DNA of 64,000 nucleotides from Salvelinus alpinus (Eukaryota > Chordata > Actinopteri > Salmoniformes > Salmonidae). Both the position numbers and the translations under genes were made by a program. Location of the stretch: contig NC_092092.1 of assembly GCF_045679555.1 (NCBI RefSeq), forward strand, positions 22,496,969 to 22,560,968. The letters run 5' to 3'. Shown one piece after another: positions 24,544 to 36,551 of this stretch. Within the stretch, counting starts at the first letter, position 1. Each line of letters starts with the position of its first letter. The notes beneath the pieces are model-generated. The model was not told the DNA's origin. It searched no databases and saw only the letters and a list, made by a program, of their open reading frames with translations.

Positions 24544-26268
24544 CTCTACCGTTGAAAATATCAAAGAAAATACAAATCATTGATGAGTGAGAGCTGAGAC
24601 TGGAGACATGAAGACACGTCACTCAGAGCCTGACTGGAAGTTCCCCTCCTCTGCACATGGGTCCATTGTTTAGCTGTCACAGAGGGCACCATCCCCATTC
24701 ATCACAATGACAAAGTGTCCTTTGGGCCATTCCCACACAAACAAGATACACTTAAAGCCACAGCGGCCAGGTACATCACCACGGAGACCAGGGGATAGTT
24801 GAGAATGGGCCCAGCTAAACCGAGGGGTGGTGTTAGTTCCACGGCTACAATATAGGCTGGCGCTCACCTTTGACATGGCCCGCTGAATGGGAGTTTGTTT
24901 TCTGATTTCCACGGTTAATCTTCACATGGAGGAAAACAAACACCAGTAAACAGGGCGGCTGGAGGTTCAAAGCGGGCTGGAAGGCCAGGGTCCTCGCTTC
25001 AGCTGTGTTCACATGAGAATCAATCTGTTTCCATTTTTTTTAAGTGAAAGAGGAATAAAAAAAATTATGGGGGTCAAATTTGAAAAGGAATGAGGTTCAA
25101 AGAACTTGCAGTGGACAACACTGTACCTCTCGATCAGGGCCTCCCCAACAAGTCTCTAGATGTCTAACTCACACCAGGGTCTCAGATTATCATGTAAAAA
25201 ATGTTTTAAACATCTGGGGCAAAATCTTATCTTGATTGCAGAAGTAGTCAGACCTCAGTGAAATTTATAGTACATTACATGCACAAAAATAACTTGCTTC
25301 TGTAACTACTGTTCAGGCCTCTAATGCTCATTGTCATATCAACTGCATGGATAGACTAGCTAAGCAATTTAATTTATTGTGATAAAACTAATTGAGAATT
25401 TTCTATTTTTCATGCTATTTCATCATACAGTGTAAATTATTTTTTAAACACCGACAATTTCTCATTAGATAAAGGATTGTTGGAATTCCTAATGAGAGAG
25501 TGGTGAATGAACCAGAGGACTTCCTATATCACTCCGCATTCTGTTGTCAGGCAGTTAATTCTGACAGGAAGGAATGTTGTTTTATTTGTATTCCCTTTCG
25601 CAGAAACCAAGATTTCTGTCAAGAGACAGCACAGGGACAATGCGAGGGGGAGAGGGATGCTTTTGGCTCTTTCTTTTTTATTTCAGCACAAATGCTTAGA
25701 CATCGCTCGGCTTTCAGCTAATTAAGCTGTTTTAAAGAGAGCTGGTCTAACACTGACATCTTGGTAGGGAATCATGGAGTCAATGGGGCGATAGTGAAGG
25801 AGAGACATTTATGGGGTGGCTTTTGCCATTGTTTCCCCCACAAGGATCTTTTCTACTTGGCCGCCTCTGCCGCAGTGACCTGTACAAGGAAAAGAATGCA
25901 AAACCTAACCTTGTCGTTCCCCACAAAAGGGACAATCGCAGAATAAGAATTTCACGGTGCTGTGCTATAGCTCTCCCCTGCCAAGATTCCAGGGATATTT
26001 TGTCAGTTCTTCAGGGATTGTAATTCACTCTCTTTAGAGCGACACAGTATGGCAAAGATCTGGGGCATTCTGTAACACAGATGGGCCATACTGGACATCA
26101 TGGGTTAGGCCTGCTATTTCCTTTGGGCCACATGTGTATTGTTGTAAGAGTATTATCATAAACCTTTGGGCATTTCAAGCCATTGAAAAGGTGATTGTTG
26201 CAAAACATACTTCCTCTTCACAATGCAGGGTTAATCAAGACACTGGAGAGACCATAGGATAATTAAGC
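24544..26268. other. Unassigned intergenic sequence
   Basis: Several short frames (for example minus 24670-24912) have no domain or splice support. Nothing else was recognised. Confidence 0.4.
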
Positions 26269-26269
26269 A

Positions 26270-26546
26270 TTATGGCCCGAGGAGGTGTGGTATGTGGCCA
26301 ATGTACCACGGCTAAGGGCTGTTCTTAGTACAATGCAACGCGGAGTGTCTGGACACAGTCTTTAGCTGTGGTATATTGGCAATATATCATAAACCCCTGA
26401 GGTGCCCTATTGCTATTATAAATTGGTTACCAACGTAATTAGAGCAGTAAAAATACATGTTTTGTCATACCCATGGTATACGGTCTGATACACCATGGCT
26501 GTTAGCCAATCAGCATTCAGGGATCGAACCACCCAGTTTACAAATA
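26270..26546. mobile_element. Fold-back interspersed repeat
   Basis: The segment begins 'attatggcccgaggaggtg' and ends near 'gaaccacccagtttac'. Arms 26289-26321 and 26356-26388 are inverted copies ('ccaatgtaccacggctaag' against the complement of 'tttagctgtggtatattgg') around a 34-bp loop. It resembles a common salmonid repeat. I did not establish a target duplication. Confidence 0.65.
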
Positions 26547-28185
26547 AATACAGTTTATCCAGCCTGATGGCCACATGAATACTGTTAGCTACTACCACTA
26601 AAATTAGGAAATTGGGGAGGGGACTGTGAATCTGTTTCTGTTCGTCCGTTCGTACATACAGTACGGTAATCACACGTGATATCTCAGACAGCACTGAGCC
26701 CATTTTGATTAAACTTGGGTGAATGATGCGTCTTGCCATAGGGATCCGGCATTTACAAAATTACACCTATTGGCCAAAAGCGGGAGCTATAGTAATGAAT
26801 TGAAATGTGTTAGTCACACGCAATATCTCAATTGACCCGAGGGGGCACTACATCATTTGTGGGGAACGACATGTTGCCTTGTTTTCTCTATTAATGCATG
26901 TAAGTGTTTATGGAAGCCACTATCCATAAAAAAATATGAAATATAAAACAAAATTGCCACAAAAAGCAGAGGAATGGATAATTCAACTGACTTGGTAGCC
27001 AAATGTTTCAGTAAATTATTTAGCAAAGTTTTCAAGAACGGAAAACAGTTGTTTCTGCCACCTGTTCCTCCTTTAATGAGTGTTCTCAACCTCTTAGATT
27101 AAAAAGGTATGATGAATGCAAATGAATGGACAGCTTTGAGAATATCCACTGGTTAATCTACAGAGGCTACAAAGCTCCCTTCTGTGTCAGCTAGCTATAT
27201 TTGATACCTTTCCAACTTGTTTTGTCTGTACAAACCCAGGCTTATCGCTAATAGCAATGTGGACCCTTCCCTTGGTCAGATGGCAACACTGACGTTGGGC
27301 TCAAGACTTCTATTATCTGTAGTCACCATAACTTTTTCAAACAAAATTGTCAACACCACCTGCTACTTTTCATCACTTTGCCAATTTTGGTCTCTTTTGC
27401 TCGAGCCATGTGTTGTCATAATGTAGCGCCATTACACAAAGTGTTTAGCGTAGTTTCAGCAGAGCCAGCACATGATAAACAAAGCGCACCAATTATAGAG
27501 TCATTTATGTGTTTGTTGAGGCTTCAGATTGGTCCAGCTTTCTCTGGGTGACCATATTGCCGGGGTCACAATGAACATTTGAAATGCTGTTTTATTAGCG
27601 AACATGTGATCCCTCTTTTTTTTATGCTCAAGAAAAAAAAACTTTGTTCCTTGTAACAATTTGGCTCCAAGTCTCCACACATTGCTCCTGCGTCTGTACC
27701 AGCATGTGTTTCTGGGATTGTTCTGGAAGGGAAAATGCCGAAACAGCAGGGAGCAGAAGATAAACAGGCAATTCGTGACTCATTAAAAAAGGCAATGGTG
27801 GCCAACATTGTAGAGGGTGTAAGGACCCTCGTTCCAACTGGGCTATAAAGTTTTTCTCCACCAGCTGGACCAAGCATCTGTCAGCCCGCGCAAGGAGAGA
27901 TAATCTGTTACAAATGATATTGAAGCGCCGCGTTTAAAAAATCTGACGACTTACATAACCGTGCTGATTGAGAACCCAGGGAACGGTTTGAGCAATGACA
28001 CAGCTTAAAGTCATCAAGTTATAGCTGCTGCCGTGCAGGGTGTCTGGGTGTGGCACCCTTCTCTGGACCCTAACTGTGGTCAAACTCACCCTGGATCTGG
28101 TTTCACAAAGCAAACACCCTATTACGGTCTGGCTGGCTGACTGGAAGGACAGGGTTTAGTCCTACTTGGATTGGTCTCACCTATT
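26547..28185. other. Unassigned intergenic sequence
   Basis: No gene or mobile element identified. Confidence 0.4.
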
Positions 28186-28186
28186 C

Positions 28187-28274
28187 ACACACACACAGAG
28201 ACAGAGACAGAGACAGAGACAGAGACAGAGACAGAGACAGAGACAGAGACAGAGACAGAGACAGAGACAGAGAC

Positions 28275-28350
<76 letters not shown>
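28187..28350. repeat. (CA)-(GAGACA)n-(GA)n compound microsatellite
   Basis: A short CA run, then about 13 copies of 'agagac', then an uninterrupted GA run of about 75 bp. Frames over it (Arg-Gln, Glu-Thr, Ser-Leu) are artefacts. Confidence 0.96.
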
Positions 28351-28352
<2 letters not shown>

Positions 28353-29519
28353 ACATTATGAAGGCTTTGCCCCATGGGCCATGGTACATTGTATACAGTA
28401 GGCTATGATATGGATTCTTTATCAATACAATGCCTTCCCCAAAGCAGGACAATTAAATTCTGCTCCTGGTGGGCCAAAGCACTTCTGGTTTTCATTCTTG
28501 CCATCTAATCAGGGATTCAGGTCTGGGAAACCAGGTGAGTTGAATAGCCCTAACCCTGTTGGAAATAAACTGTGAGGAGAAGATGAGATAGTAGACAGAG
28601 ACTAATGTTACACTAACTTACGGCACCTTGAATGCAAGGTCATCAAAACTACTCAACATCTAAAAAGTGTATATCAGCATAACTTTAGCATGAGGAAAGT
28701 TCTTTCCTTCCCTGGGATGTATAACTATGTTTACTACCTAATTAAAGTACAAGTGCAGATAAAGGCATGAAAAATAGATAAGCTGGGACAATGCCACATC
28801 TAGTTCCCTTCCAAAGGAGAAATGTCTTCCACTTAAAGGTCTTTGCAGCGCGACAGAAGGCTCCGTTCATCCCGCTGCATCAGGGTATAATTCAGAGTTT
28901 AAGAAACTTTACGAGTCCCTCAACTCATTTTTCTGGAATATAAAAACATCAGCATATGGCTGAGAACAGCACAGGGCTACGAAGTCAATTTCCCCGATGT
29001 CACATTGGGACAGGGGTGACATTCATATTAATACTATCCCCTTGGCCCTGTGCTCTATTTTACTTGGGACGAGACATGAGAGAGACATGGATTTTTTGGT
29101 ACCGCCAGGTTGCCTGAAGAATCGAAGGCAAATGTTTAGCATCACCACCAGAGCGACAGAAGCGGCATGGTTCTCAGCTGCCAAAGGTTGAGGCTCTCTC
29201 CATTCTCAAAGCAGTATTAAAAACCTGCTGTTTCATGCCTATGAATTACAATATTTATGGCGTTTATTGAAATGGCCCTGTTCTTGTGCAGGGTTGTGCC
29301 CACACTGAGTCCACTCGACAGATGGGATGCAATATGGCCCGTTTCTGCCTGGACAGATGTGGCGCCCAGCATCACACGGCCCTGAGGAAAATCTGCACCA
29401 AACCAACATCTGGAGCTGTGGGCACCTTCACCCTCTGCCAACAAGCTAACTTCTCCTTGGTGGTGAGCTGGAGCGCCAGATCAGCAGTGAGACTCACACA
29501 TCTCCTAGCAGTACCTCCA
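28351..29519. other. Unassigned intergenic sequence
   Basis: Nothing recognised. The plus frame at 29286-29690 runs into the adjacent MITE and is not supported. Confidence 0.4.
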
Positions 29520-29527
29520 GTCAGGAC

Positions 29528-30049
29528 CAGTGGTGTAAAGTACTTAAGTAAAAATACTTTAAAGTACTTTGCTGTATCTGTACTTTACTATTTATATTTT
29601 TGCCAAATTTTACTTTTACTCCACTACATTCCTAAAGAAAATAATGTATTTTTTACTCCTTACATTTTCCTTGACACCCAAAAGTACTAAAAGTTACATT
29701 TTGAATGCTTAGCAGGACAGGAAAACGGTTATCCCTACTGCCTCTGATCTGGCAGATTCACTAAACACAAATGCTTCATTTGTAAATGATGTCTGAGTGT
29801 TGAAGTGTGCCCCTGGCTATCCATAAATTAAAAAATCAAGAAAATCGTGCCGTCTGGTTTGCTTATAAGGAATTTGAAATGATTTATCCTTTTACTTTTG
29901 ATACTTAAGTACATTTTAAACCAAATACTTTCAGACTTTTACTCAAGTAGTATTTTACTGGGTGACTTTCACTTTTACTTGAGTCATTATATTTTAAGGT
30001 ATCTTTACTTTTAGTCAAGAATGACAATTGGGTACTTTTTCCACCACTG
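29528..30049. mobile_element. hAT-type MITE with perfect 8-bp target duplication
   Basis: The left end 'cagtggtgtaaagtacttaa' and the right end, whose reverse complement begins 'cagtggtggaaaaagtaccc', form short TIRs. 'gtcaggac' flanks both sides (29520-29527 and 30050-30057). An 8-bp duplication is the hallmark of hAT transposition. The element is 522 bp with no transposase, so non-autonomous. Confidence 0.93.
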
Positions 30050-30057
30050 GTCAGGAC

Positions 30058-30564
30058 ATATCAACATTCCTCCACGTAAGGGTCTCTATGGCTTAGGACA
30101 GCAGCTGAGTGAAGAGGAACCCCTACAGTTCAGAGGGGCCATGCTTTGCCCTGGATGAACGCATCCTGCTCAACACTTATCAAGTTACAGTTAAGAGTCT
30201 CTACCCTTTGAGTAAGGCATGGCGTGAAAGGATGTCAATCATCCTGGCTGCTGAGTGGTCCAGTGTTGTGGAGTAGTGAACTAAATTCAAATCTAGGTAG
30301 TGTTTTCAGTAGATAATAACTTTTTTTTGCCATGCAGCGGTGTAGGTAACTGCTGGAACTACACCATACTTTTTTTTGCAAAAATAAAATAGAACATGAG
30401 TGAAGTAGGCAATAACTGTCTTTCTTTTTCGGCGTCAGACATGCCTGGTGTGTTAAATATCCTTTTTAACTATTGCTGTACATATACTTTTCTTCAGATA
30501 TACTACATATTCTATCCACATACTGTCCATATTGTCTATACATCCCATCACATACATATATATA
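30058..30564. other. Unassigned intergenic sequence
   Basis: No recognisable feature before the Tc1 left end. Confidence 0.4.
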
Positions 30565-31029
30565 TACAGTACCAGTCAAAAGTTTGGACACACCTACTCA
30601 TTCCAGGGTTTTTCTTTATTTTTACTATTTTCTACACTGTAGAATAATAATGAAGACATCAAAACTATGAAAAAACGCATATGGAATCAGGTAGCAACCA
30701 AAAAAGTGTCAAACAAATAAAAATATATTTGAGATTTGAGATTCTTCAAAGTAGCCACCCTTTGCCTTGATGACAGCTTTGCACACTCTTGGCATTCTCT
30801 CAACCAGCTTCATGTGGTAGTCACCTGGAATGCATTTCAATTAATAGGTGTGCCTTGTTAAAAGTTAATTTGTGGAAATTCTTTCCTTCTTAATGCGTTT
30901 GAGCCAATCAGTTGTGTTGTGACAAGGTAAGGGTGGTATACAGAAGATAGCCCTATTTGGTAAAAGACCAAGTCCATATTATGGCAAGAACAGCTCAAAT
31001 AAGCATAGAAACGACAGTCCACCATTACT

Positions 31030-32110
31030 TTAAGACATGAAGGTCAGTCAATCCGGAAAATGTCAAGAACTTTGACAATTTCTTTAAGTGCAGTCGCAAA
31101 AACCATCAAGAGCTATTATGAAACTGGCTCTCATGAGGACCGCCACAAGAAAGGAAGAACCAGAGTTACCTCTGCTGCAGAGGATAAGTTCATTAGAGTT
31201 ACCAGCCTCAGAAATTGCAGCCCAAATAAATGCTTCACCGAGTTCAAGTACCAGACACATCTCAACATCAACTGTTCAGAGGAAACTGTGTGAATCAGGT
31301 CTTCATAGTCAAATTGATGCAAAGAAACCACTACTGAAGGAAGGGCTCTCGAGTGGTGCAGTGGTCTAAGGCACTGGCCGTGCTTGGGAGTCCCATAGGG
31401 CGGCGCACGATTGACCTAGTGTTGTCTGGGTTTGGCTGGTGTAGGCTGTCATTGTAAATAAGAATTTGTTCTTAACTGACTTGCCAGATTAAATAAAAAT
31501 GACATGAAGAAGAGACTTGCTTGGGCCAAGAAATACAAGCAACAGGCATTCGACCAGTGTAAATCTGTCTGATGAGTCCAAATTTGAGATCTTATGTTCC
31601 AAACGCCTTGTTTTTGTTTTAGTTGAACGGATGATCTCTGCCTGTGTGGTTCCCACATGAAGCATGGAGGAGGAGGTGTGATGGTGTGGGGGTGCTTTGC
31701 TGGTGACACTGTCTGTGATTTATTTAGAATTCAAGGCACACTTTACTAGCATGGCTACCACAGCATTCTGCAGCGATACGCCATCCCATCTGGTTTGTGC
31801 TTAGTGGAACTATCATTTGTTTTTCAACAGGACAATAACCCAACAGACCTCCAGGCTGTGTAAGGGCTATTTGACCAAGAAGAAGTGATGGAGTGCTGCA
31901 TCAGATGACCTGGCCTCCACAATACCCCAACCTCAACCCAATTGAGATGGTTTGGGATGAGTTGGACCACAGAGTGAAGGAAAAGCAGCCAACAAGTGCT
32001 CAGCATATGTGGGAACTCCTTCAAGACTGTTGGAAAAGCATTCCAGGTGAAGCTGGTTGAGAGAATGTCAAGAGTGTGCAAAGCTGTCATCAAGGCAAAG
32101 GGTGGCTAAA
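31030..32110 (+). pseudogene. Tc1-like transposase remnant, SINE-split
   Basis: Reading frames on both sides of the SINE resemble a Tc1 transposase but are heavily shifted. Upstream, 'AKTIKSYYETGSHEDRHKKG' corresponds to the helix-turn-helix and GRPR-like linker region. Downstream are recognisable nucleotide blocks for the first Asp ('tctgatgagtccaaatttga', near 31570), the Asp motif ('caacaggacaataacc', 31826) and the 'cctcaacccaattgagatgg' Glu block (31931). Stops and indels make it inactive. Confidence 0.82.
31345..31502 (+). mobile_element. SlmI-type SINE inside Tc1
   Basis: The head 'gctctcgagtggtgcagtgg' passes to 'gggagtcccatagggcggcg' with an internal deletion of the box-B region. 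The tail 'ttcttaactgacttgccaga' is followed by 'aaataaaaat'. Tc1 sequence resumes at about 31503. Confidence 0.85.
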
Positions 32111-32273
32111 ATATATTTTGATTTGTTTACACTTTTTTGGTTACCACATGATTCCATGTGTTATTTCATAGTTTTGATGTCTCACTATTATTCTACAATG
32201 TAGAAAATAGTACAAATAAAGAAAAAACCCTTGAATGAGTAGGAGTGTCCAAACTTTTGACTGGTACTGTATA

Positions 32274-32430
32274 TTTCCAGGCTGCATCACATCCGGCCGT
32301 GATTGGGAGTCCCATAGGGCGGCGCACAATTGGCCCAGCGTCGTCCGGGTTTGGCCGAGGTAGGCCATCATTGTAAATAAGAATTTGTTCTTAACTGACT
32401 TGCCTAGTTAAATAAAGGTTAAATAAATAT
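32274..32430 (+). mobile_element. SlmI-type SINE, 5' truncated
   Basis: Starts within the body at 'ccaggctgcatcaca', then 'gattgggagtcccatagggc' and the full tail 'ttcttaactgacttgcctag'. It is sandwiched between the Tc1 right end and a solitary copy of that Tc1's TIR. Confidence 0.88.
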
Positions 32431-32454
32431 ATATACACACAGTATATAGATATA

Positions 32455-32515
32455 CAGTACCAGTCAAATGTTTGGACACACGTTTTCTTTATTTTTACTA
32501 TTTTCTACATTGGAG
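32455..32515 (+). mobile_element. Solitary Tc1 TIR fragment
   Basis: About 60 bp starting 'cagtaccagtcaaatgtttg' and ending near 'ttttctacattg' repeats the left end of the 30567-32269 element, preceded by TA. No internal sequence follows. Confidence 0.85.
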
Positions 32516-32518
32516 TGG

Positions 32519-33220
32519 TCTGATGTAGTCTGGCTCAACATGGGTCTGTCATGGGCTGATGGACCAGTGGATTTTCCGACCTCATAGGGGGTCAGGCAGG
32601 GGCTGCCGGGACAAAGCCTTACACAGATAGCAGATATAAACAGTTCACTTTCAAGCAAGGGCAAATGTGAACTTATTCTCTGTGAATTGTACAGATGTTG
32701 TAAGAAAAACTTTAACAACAAAAAAGGTCTGAAATACACAGATAATAAAGAAAAGTTCCCACAAAGAATGTAATGACAAATCTATTTCAGTTGTCTTAGA
32801 AATGTTTTGCATTAGGTAAAAATAATAATAGACAAGGTTTGGAGCCCAATTACACAATCTCAGAACAATTTCACACTACAACAGGCAGCAAGCAATTATC
32901 CAACTTACTGATGCAATAAAGGCCTTTAATTTAGCTATTCTTATTTTACACGGTGGCATACTCAGCTGTGATATATCAGTAATGCAAGCTGCTCACAAAG
33001 TTAAAACACATAGTGCACTCATAAGGGTAAATCTACTGGCCAGTAATTAAAATCCATGCAAATACAAAGAGTATCATATTAATTAGATATTAAACACACG
33101 CCAAGAGTTAAAATCAGACAAGTGACATCGTCTTAATAACCGCATCTACCAAATGTTCTATTGTGGTGAGTGGACTGTTCACCATCATCACTAATAACTA
33201 AATAACAATTACTCCCAATT
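32519..33220. other. Unassigned intergenic sequence
   Basis: No gene or element recognised. Confidence 0.4.
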
Positions 33221-33222
33221 TA

Positions 33223-33996
33223 CACTCAGTTTATTAGGTACACCAACCCATTGACGAAAATGGTTAGCTCCTACAGACAGTGGTTCATGTGACCATGGCT
33301 TTTTATATAAAGCAGGCAGATAGGCATCAAGGCATTCAGTTATTATTCAATTGAACGTTAGAATTGGCAAAACAAGTGACCTAAGCAACGGCTGGCCTCC
33401 TGGGATTTTCACGCATGACAGTGTCTAGGGTTTACAGAGAATGGTTCGACAAACAAAAAACATTCAACAGCTCGTTGATGAGAGGTCGAAGGAGAATGGC
33501 AAGAATCGTGAAAGCTAACATGCAAAACAGGCAAATAACAGTGCAGTACAACAGTGGTGTGCAGAACGGCATCTAGGAATGGACAACTTGTCGGTCCTTG
33601 TCACAAATCGGCTATTGCAGCAGACAACCACAACAGGTTCCACTCCTATCAGCAAAAAACAAGAGGCTCCAGTTGGCACGTAATCACCAACTCTGTACAA
33701 TTGAGGAGTGGAAAAACAATGCCTGGTTCGATGAATCTCAGTTCCTGTCGTGTCATGTTGATGGCAGAGTCAGGATCTGGCGTAAGCAGCATGAGTCCAT
33801 GGCCCCATCCTGCCTTGTGTGAACATTACAGGCTGGTGGTGTAATGGTGTGGGGAATGTTTTCCTGACAGACGTTAGGTCCCTTAATACCAATTGAGTAA
33901 CGTTTCAATGTCCAGAAGAATTCAGGCTGTTCTGGAGCCAAAGGGGTTCCGACCCAGTACTAGATGGGTATACCTAATAAACTATCTACTGAGCGT
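33223..33996 (+). mobile_element. Internally deleted Tc1-like element (third family)
   Basis: The ends 'actcagtttattaggtacac' and, at about 33970, 'tacctaataaact...actgag' are imperfect inverted repeats; TA precedes the left end. Transposase remnants on the plus strand are visible in broken frames, e.g. the 'tggttcgatgaatctcagtt' block at 33724 holding the first Asp. The segment after 'gtgtggggaatgttttcctg' is deleted to the 3' end, removing the DDE C-terminus. Confidence 0.82.
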
Positions 33997-34146
33997 CAGC
34001 AGACATTTCTAAGTAAATGAGCATGTGTTGAAATAGTGTGTCCAGCGTTTACAGTGTTGGGAATTATCCCATGGGAATACAAGATACTTAAAATGATGTT
34101 GTCGTATCGGCCCAGTGGTTCACTAAGATGTATAGCAAGACCAATA

Positions 34147-34313
34147 TATATTTTTTAACTAGACAAGTCAGTTAAGAACAAATTCTTATTGTCAATGACA
34201 GCCTAGGAACAGTGGGTTACCTGCCTTGTTCAGGGGCAGAACAACAGATTTTTAGCTCAGGGATCTTGCGGTTACAAGTCCAACGCTCTAACCACTAAGT
34301 TACCTGCCGCCCC
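34147..34313 (-). mobile_element. tRNA-derived SINE (HpaI-like head), reverse
   Basis: In reverse complement: head 'ggcggcaggtaacttagtgg', 'tctgttgttctgcccctgaa', tail 'ttcttaactgacttgtctag'. A-rich 3' end at 34147. Confidence 0.92.
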
Positions 34314-34752
34314 AACATGGACCGAATGAATCCGCCGATGACTTACCTCACATTTAAACTTATGTGAAAAACATAGCAAATAGAACATATACAAGTGCCT
34401 TTAGAAAGTATTCACAGCCCTTGACTTTTTCCACATTGTTGTCTTAATTATGACAAATAAAACACTATTCAATCCCTGAGTCAATACATATTAGAATCAC
34501 CTTTGGCAGCGATTTATCATGACACAAGGCGAGACCCAGAAGGCAGATGGTTGGAGTCTTACAATATTTATTAATTCAATAGGGTAAGGCAAGAGAATGG
34601 TCGTGGACAGGCAAAAGGGTCGAAACCAGTTCAGAGTCCAAAAGGTACCGAAGGGCAGGCAGAATCAAGGTCAGGGCAGGCAGGATGATCAGGCAGGTGG
34701 GAAAGTCTGCCAGAGTCCGTCAGGGGTCAAAACCGGGAAGACTATCAAAAGA

Positions 34753-35610
34753 TAGTCGCCAGAGGCTCCGGACCGCGGATCGTCGCCGGAGGAACCAGAC
34801 TGTAGATCGTAGCCGGAAGCTCTGGACTGGGAACTGTTGCCGGAAGCTCTGGATTGGGAACTCTGGACTGTGGATGCGCACTGGAGATCTGATGCGTGGG
34901 ACCGGTATAGATGGCACCGGGCTGATGACACGCACCTCAAGGCGAGTGCGGAGAGGAGGCACAGGACGTACTGGACTGTGGACACGCACTTGAGGGAGAG
35001 TGCGAGGAGCAGGAAAAGGACACACCTGACTGGGAAAGCGCACTTGAGGGAGAGTGCGAGGAGTTGGCACAGGACGCACTGGGTTGTGAAGGTACACTGG
35101 AGACCTGGTGTGTATAGCCGGCATCAATTGTTCCGGAACTTTAACGCACGTTTCAGGACGAGTACGAGGAATTGGCACAGGTGGCATCGGACAGCTAACC
35201 CGCTCCTCAGGGCGAATGCCGTGCATACTACACCAAACCAACAGCTCTCTCTTCACTCTCCTCCAATTTGATCAACAACTCCTCGAAGGTCTCTAACTCT
35301 CCCCTCCGTTCACTCTCCTCCAATTTGTCCAATAACTCCTCGACAGTCTCTGACTCACCCCTCAACTTCGCCGACTGCTCCATGTGCCCCCCCCCAAAAA
35401 ATTTTTTATTGGGGTTTCTGTGGCCTACCTCCCCGGTTGCTGGTTGCTGTCTTCTCATGCTCCTAGGCGACTCCCGCCAAGGAAGGCGATCCTGTCCTGC
35501 CAGGATTTCCTCCCAAGTCCAGGATCCCTTCCCATCCAGGATCTCTTCCCAAGTCCAGGATACTCCCTCCTCCTGGGCACGCTGCTTGGTCCTTTGTTGG
35601 TGGGATCTTC
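34753..35610 (-). pseudogene. Leader/gag-like open region of the LTR element
   Basis: The two overlapping minus frames are rich in Glu/Arg, with a repeated 'ETVEELLDKLEESE' / 'ETFEELLIKLEESE' block and then a Pro/Arg/Val-rich repeated part ('RPVPTPRTLPQVR'). I see no zinc knuckle, protease or reverse transcriptase. A homopolymer run at 35393-35402 lies within the first frame. I infer a structural or non-autonomous retroelement leader; the function is unassigned. Confidence 0.5.
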
Positions 35611-36025
35611 TGTCACGATCGTCGTTCAAATGAGACCAAGGCGCAGCGTGAGTAGAGTTCCACATAATTTTAATCAACAGAAACTCACCTAACAAAACAA
35701 CAAACAAGCACAAACGAAACATGACGCTACTGGTATGCACTCAGGCAACTCAATGTAGACAAGATCCCACAACACAAATGAGGAAAATGGCTACCTAAAT
35801 ATGATCTCCAATCAGAGACAACGATAAACAGCTGTCTCTGATTGGGAACCATATCAGGCCAATATAGACATACAAAATCCCTAGACATACAACACCCCTA
35901 GACATACAAAAACCCTAGACATACAAAAACCCTAGACATACAAAACTAGCGTACCCACCCTAGTCACACCCTGACCTAACCAAAATATATAGAAAAACAG
36001 TGATATCTAAGTTCAGGGCGTGACA
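34753..36025 (-). mobile_element. Partial LTR retrotransposon: one LTR plus leader/gag-like region
   Basis: On the minus strand a 415-bp LTR (36025-35611) begins 'tgtcacgccctgaacttaga' and ends 'cgatcgtgaca' (TG..CA). It is followed by an internal region to 34753 without a second LTR. The insertion is flanked not by a short duplication but by 66-67 bp of the host LTR repeated (34686-34751 and 36026-36092). The LTR includes a 16-bp tandem repeat 'ccctagacatacaaaa' at about 35878-35945. Confidence 0.8.
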
Positions 36026-36551
36026 GATCAGGCAGGCGGGAAAGTAGTCCAGAGTCCGTCAGGGGTCAAAACCGGGATGACTATCAAAAGAGAATAGCAA
36101 AAGGAGTATGGGAAAAACACGTTGGTTGACTTGACTAACATACAAGACGAACTGGGACAGAGAGACAGGAAACACAGGGATAAATACACTGGGGAAAATA
36201 AGCGACACCTGGAGGGGGTGGAGACAATAACAGGAACAGGTGAAACAGACCAGGGCGTGACACGATTACAGCTGTAAATATTTCTGGAGAAACCTCTAAG
36301 AGCTTTGCACACCTGGATTGTACAATATTCACACATTCTTTTTTTAATTATTCAAGCTCTGTCAAGTGGCTGTTGGTCATTGCTGGACAGCCATTTTCAA
36401 GTCTAGCCATAGATTTCCAAACGGATTTAAGTCAAAACTGTAACTAGACCACTCAGGAACATTCAATGTCGTCTTGGTAGGCAACTCCAGTGTATAGTTG
36501 GCCTTGTGTTTTAGGTTATTGTCCTGCTGAAAGGTGAATATCTCCCAGTGT

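Larger units (their letters stand above)
30567..32269 (+). mobile_element. Tc1-like transposon with nested SINE
   Basis: The inverted ends begin 'cagtaccagtcaaaagtttg' on both sides, flanked by TA at 30565-30566 and 32270-32271. The TIRs also share 'ttactattttctaca' subterminally. Plus-strand transposase remnants fill the centre; a SlmI-type SINE lies at 31345-31502. An extra copy of the same left TIR occurs at 32455-32515, beyond a second SINE. Confidence 0.93.
34515..36262 (-). mobile_element. Solo LTR with 5-bp target duplication, itself interrupted
   Basis: In reverse complement the LTR begins 'tgtcacgccctggtctgttt' and ends '..tgtcatgata'. 'cgatt' flanks both sides (34510-34514 and 36263-36267), and copy 2 of the host element has one 'cgatt' at the matching position. 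It contains a polyadenylation-type 'attaataaatattgtaag'. Without its insertion it is about 410 bp and resembles the solo LTR at 36552. The start and 5-bp duplication fit a Ty3/gypsy-type LTR. Confidence 0.85.

Noticed and set aside
28166-28408. Arg-Glu / Thr-Glu / Ser-Leu repeat proteins
   Set aside because: Frames across a GA/GAGACA microsatellite, with no initiation or splice context.
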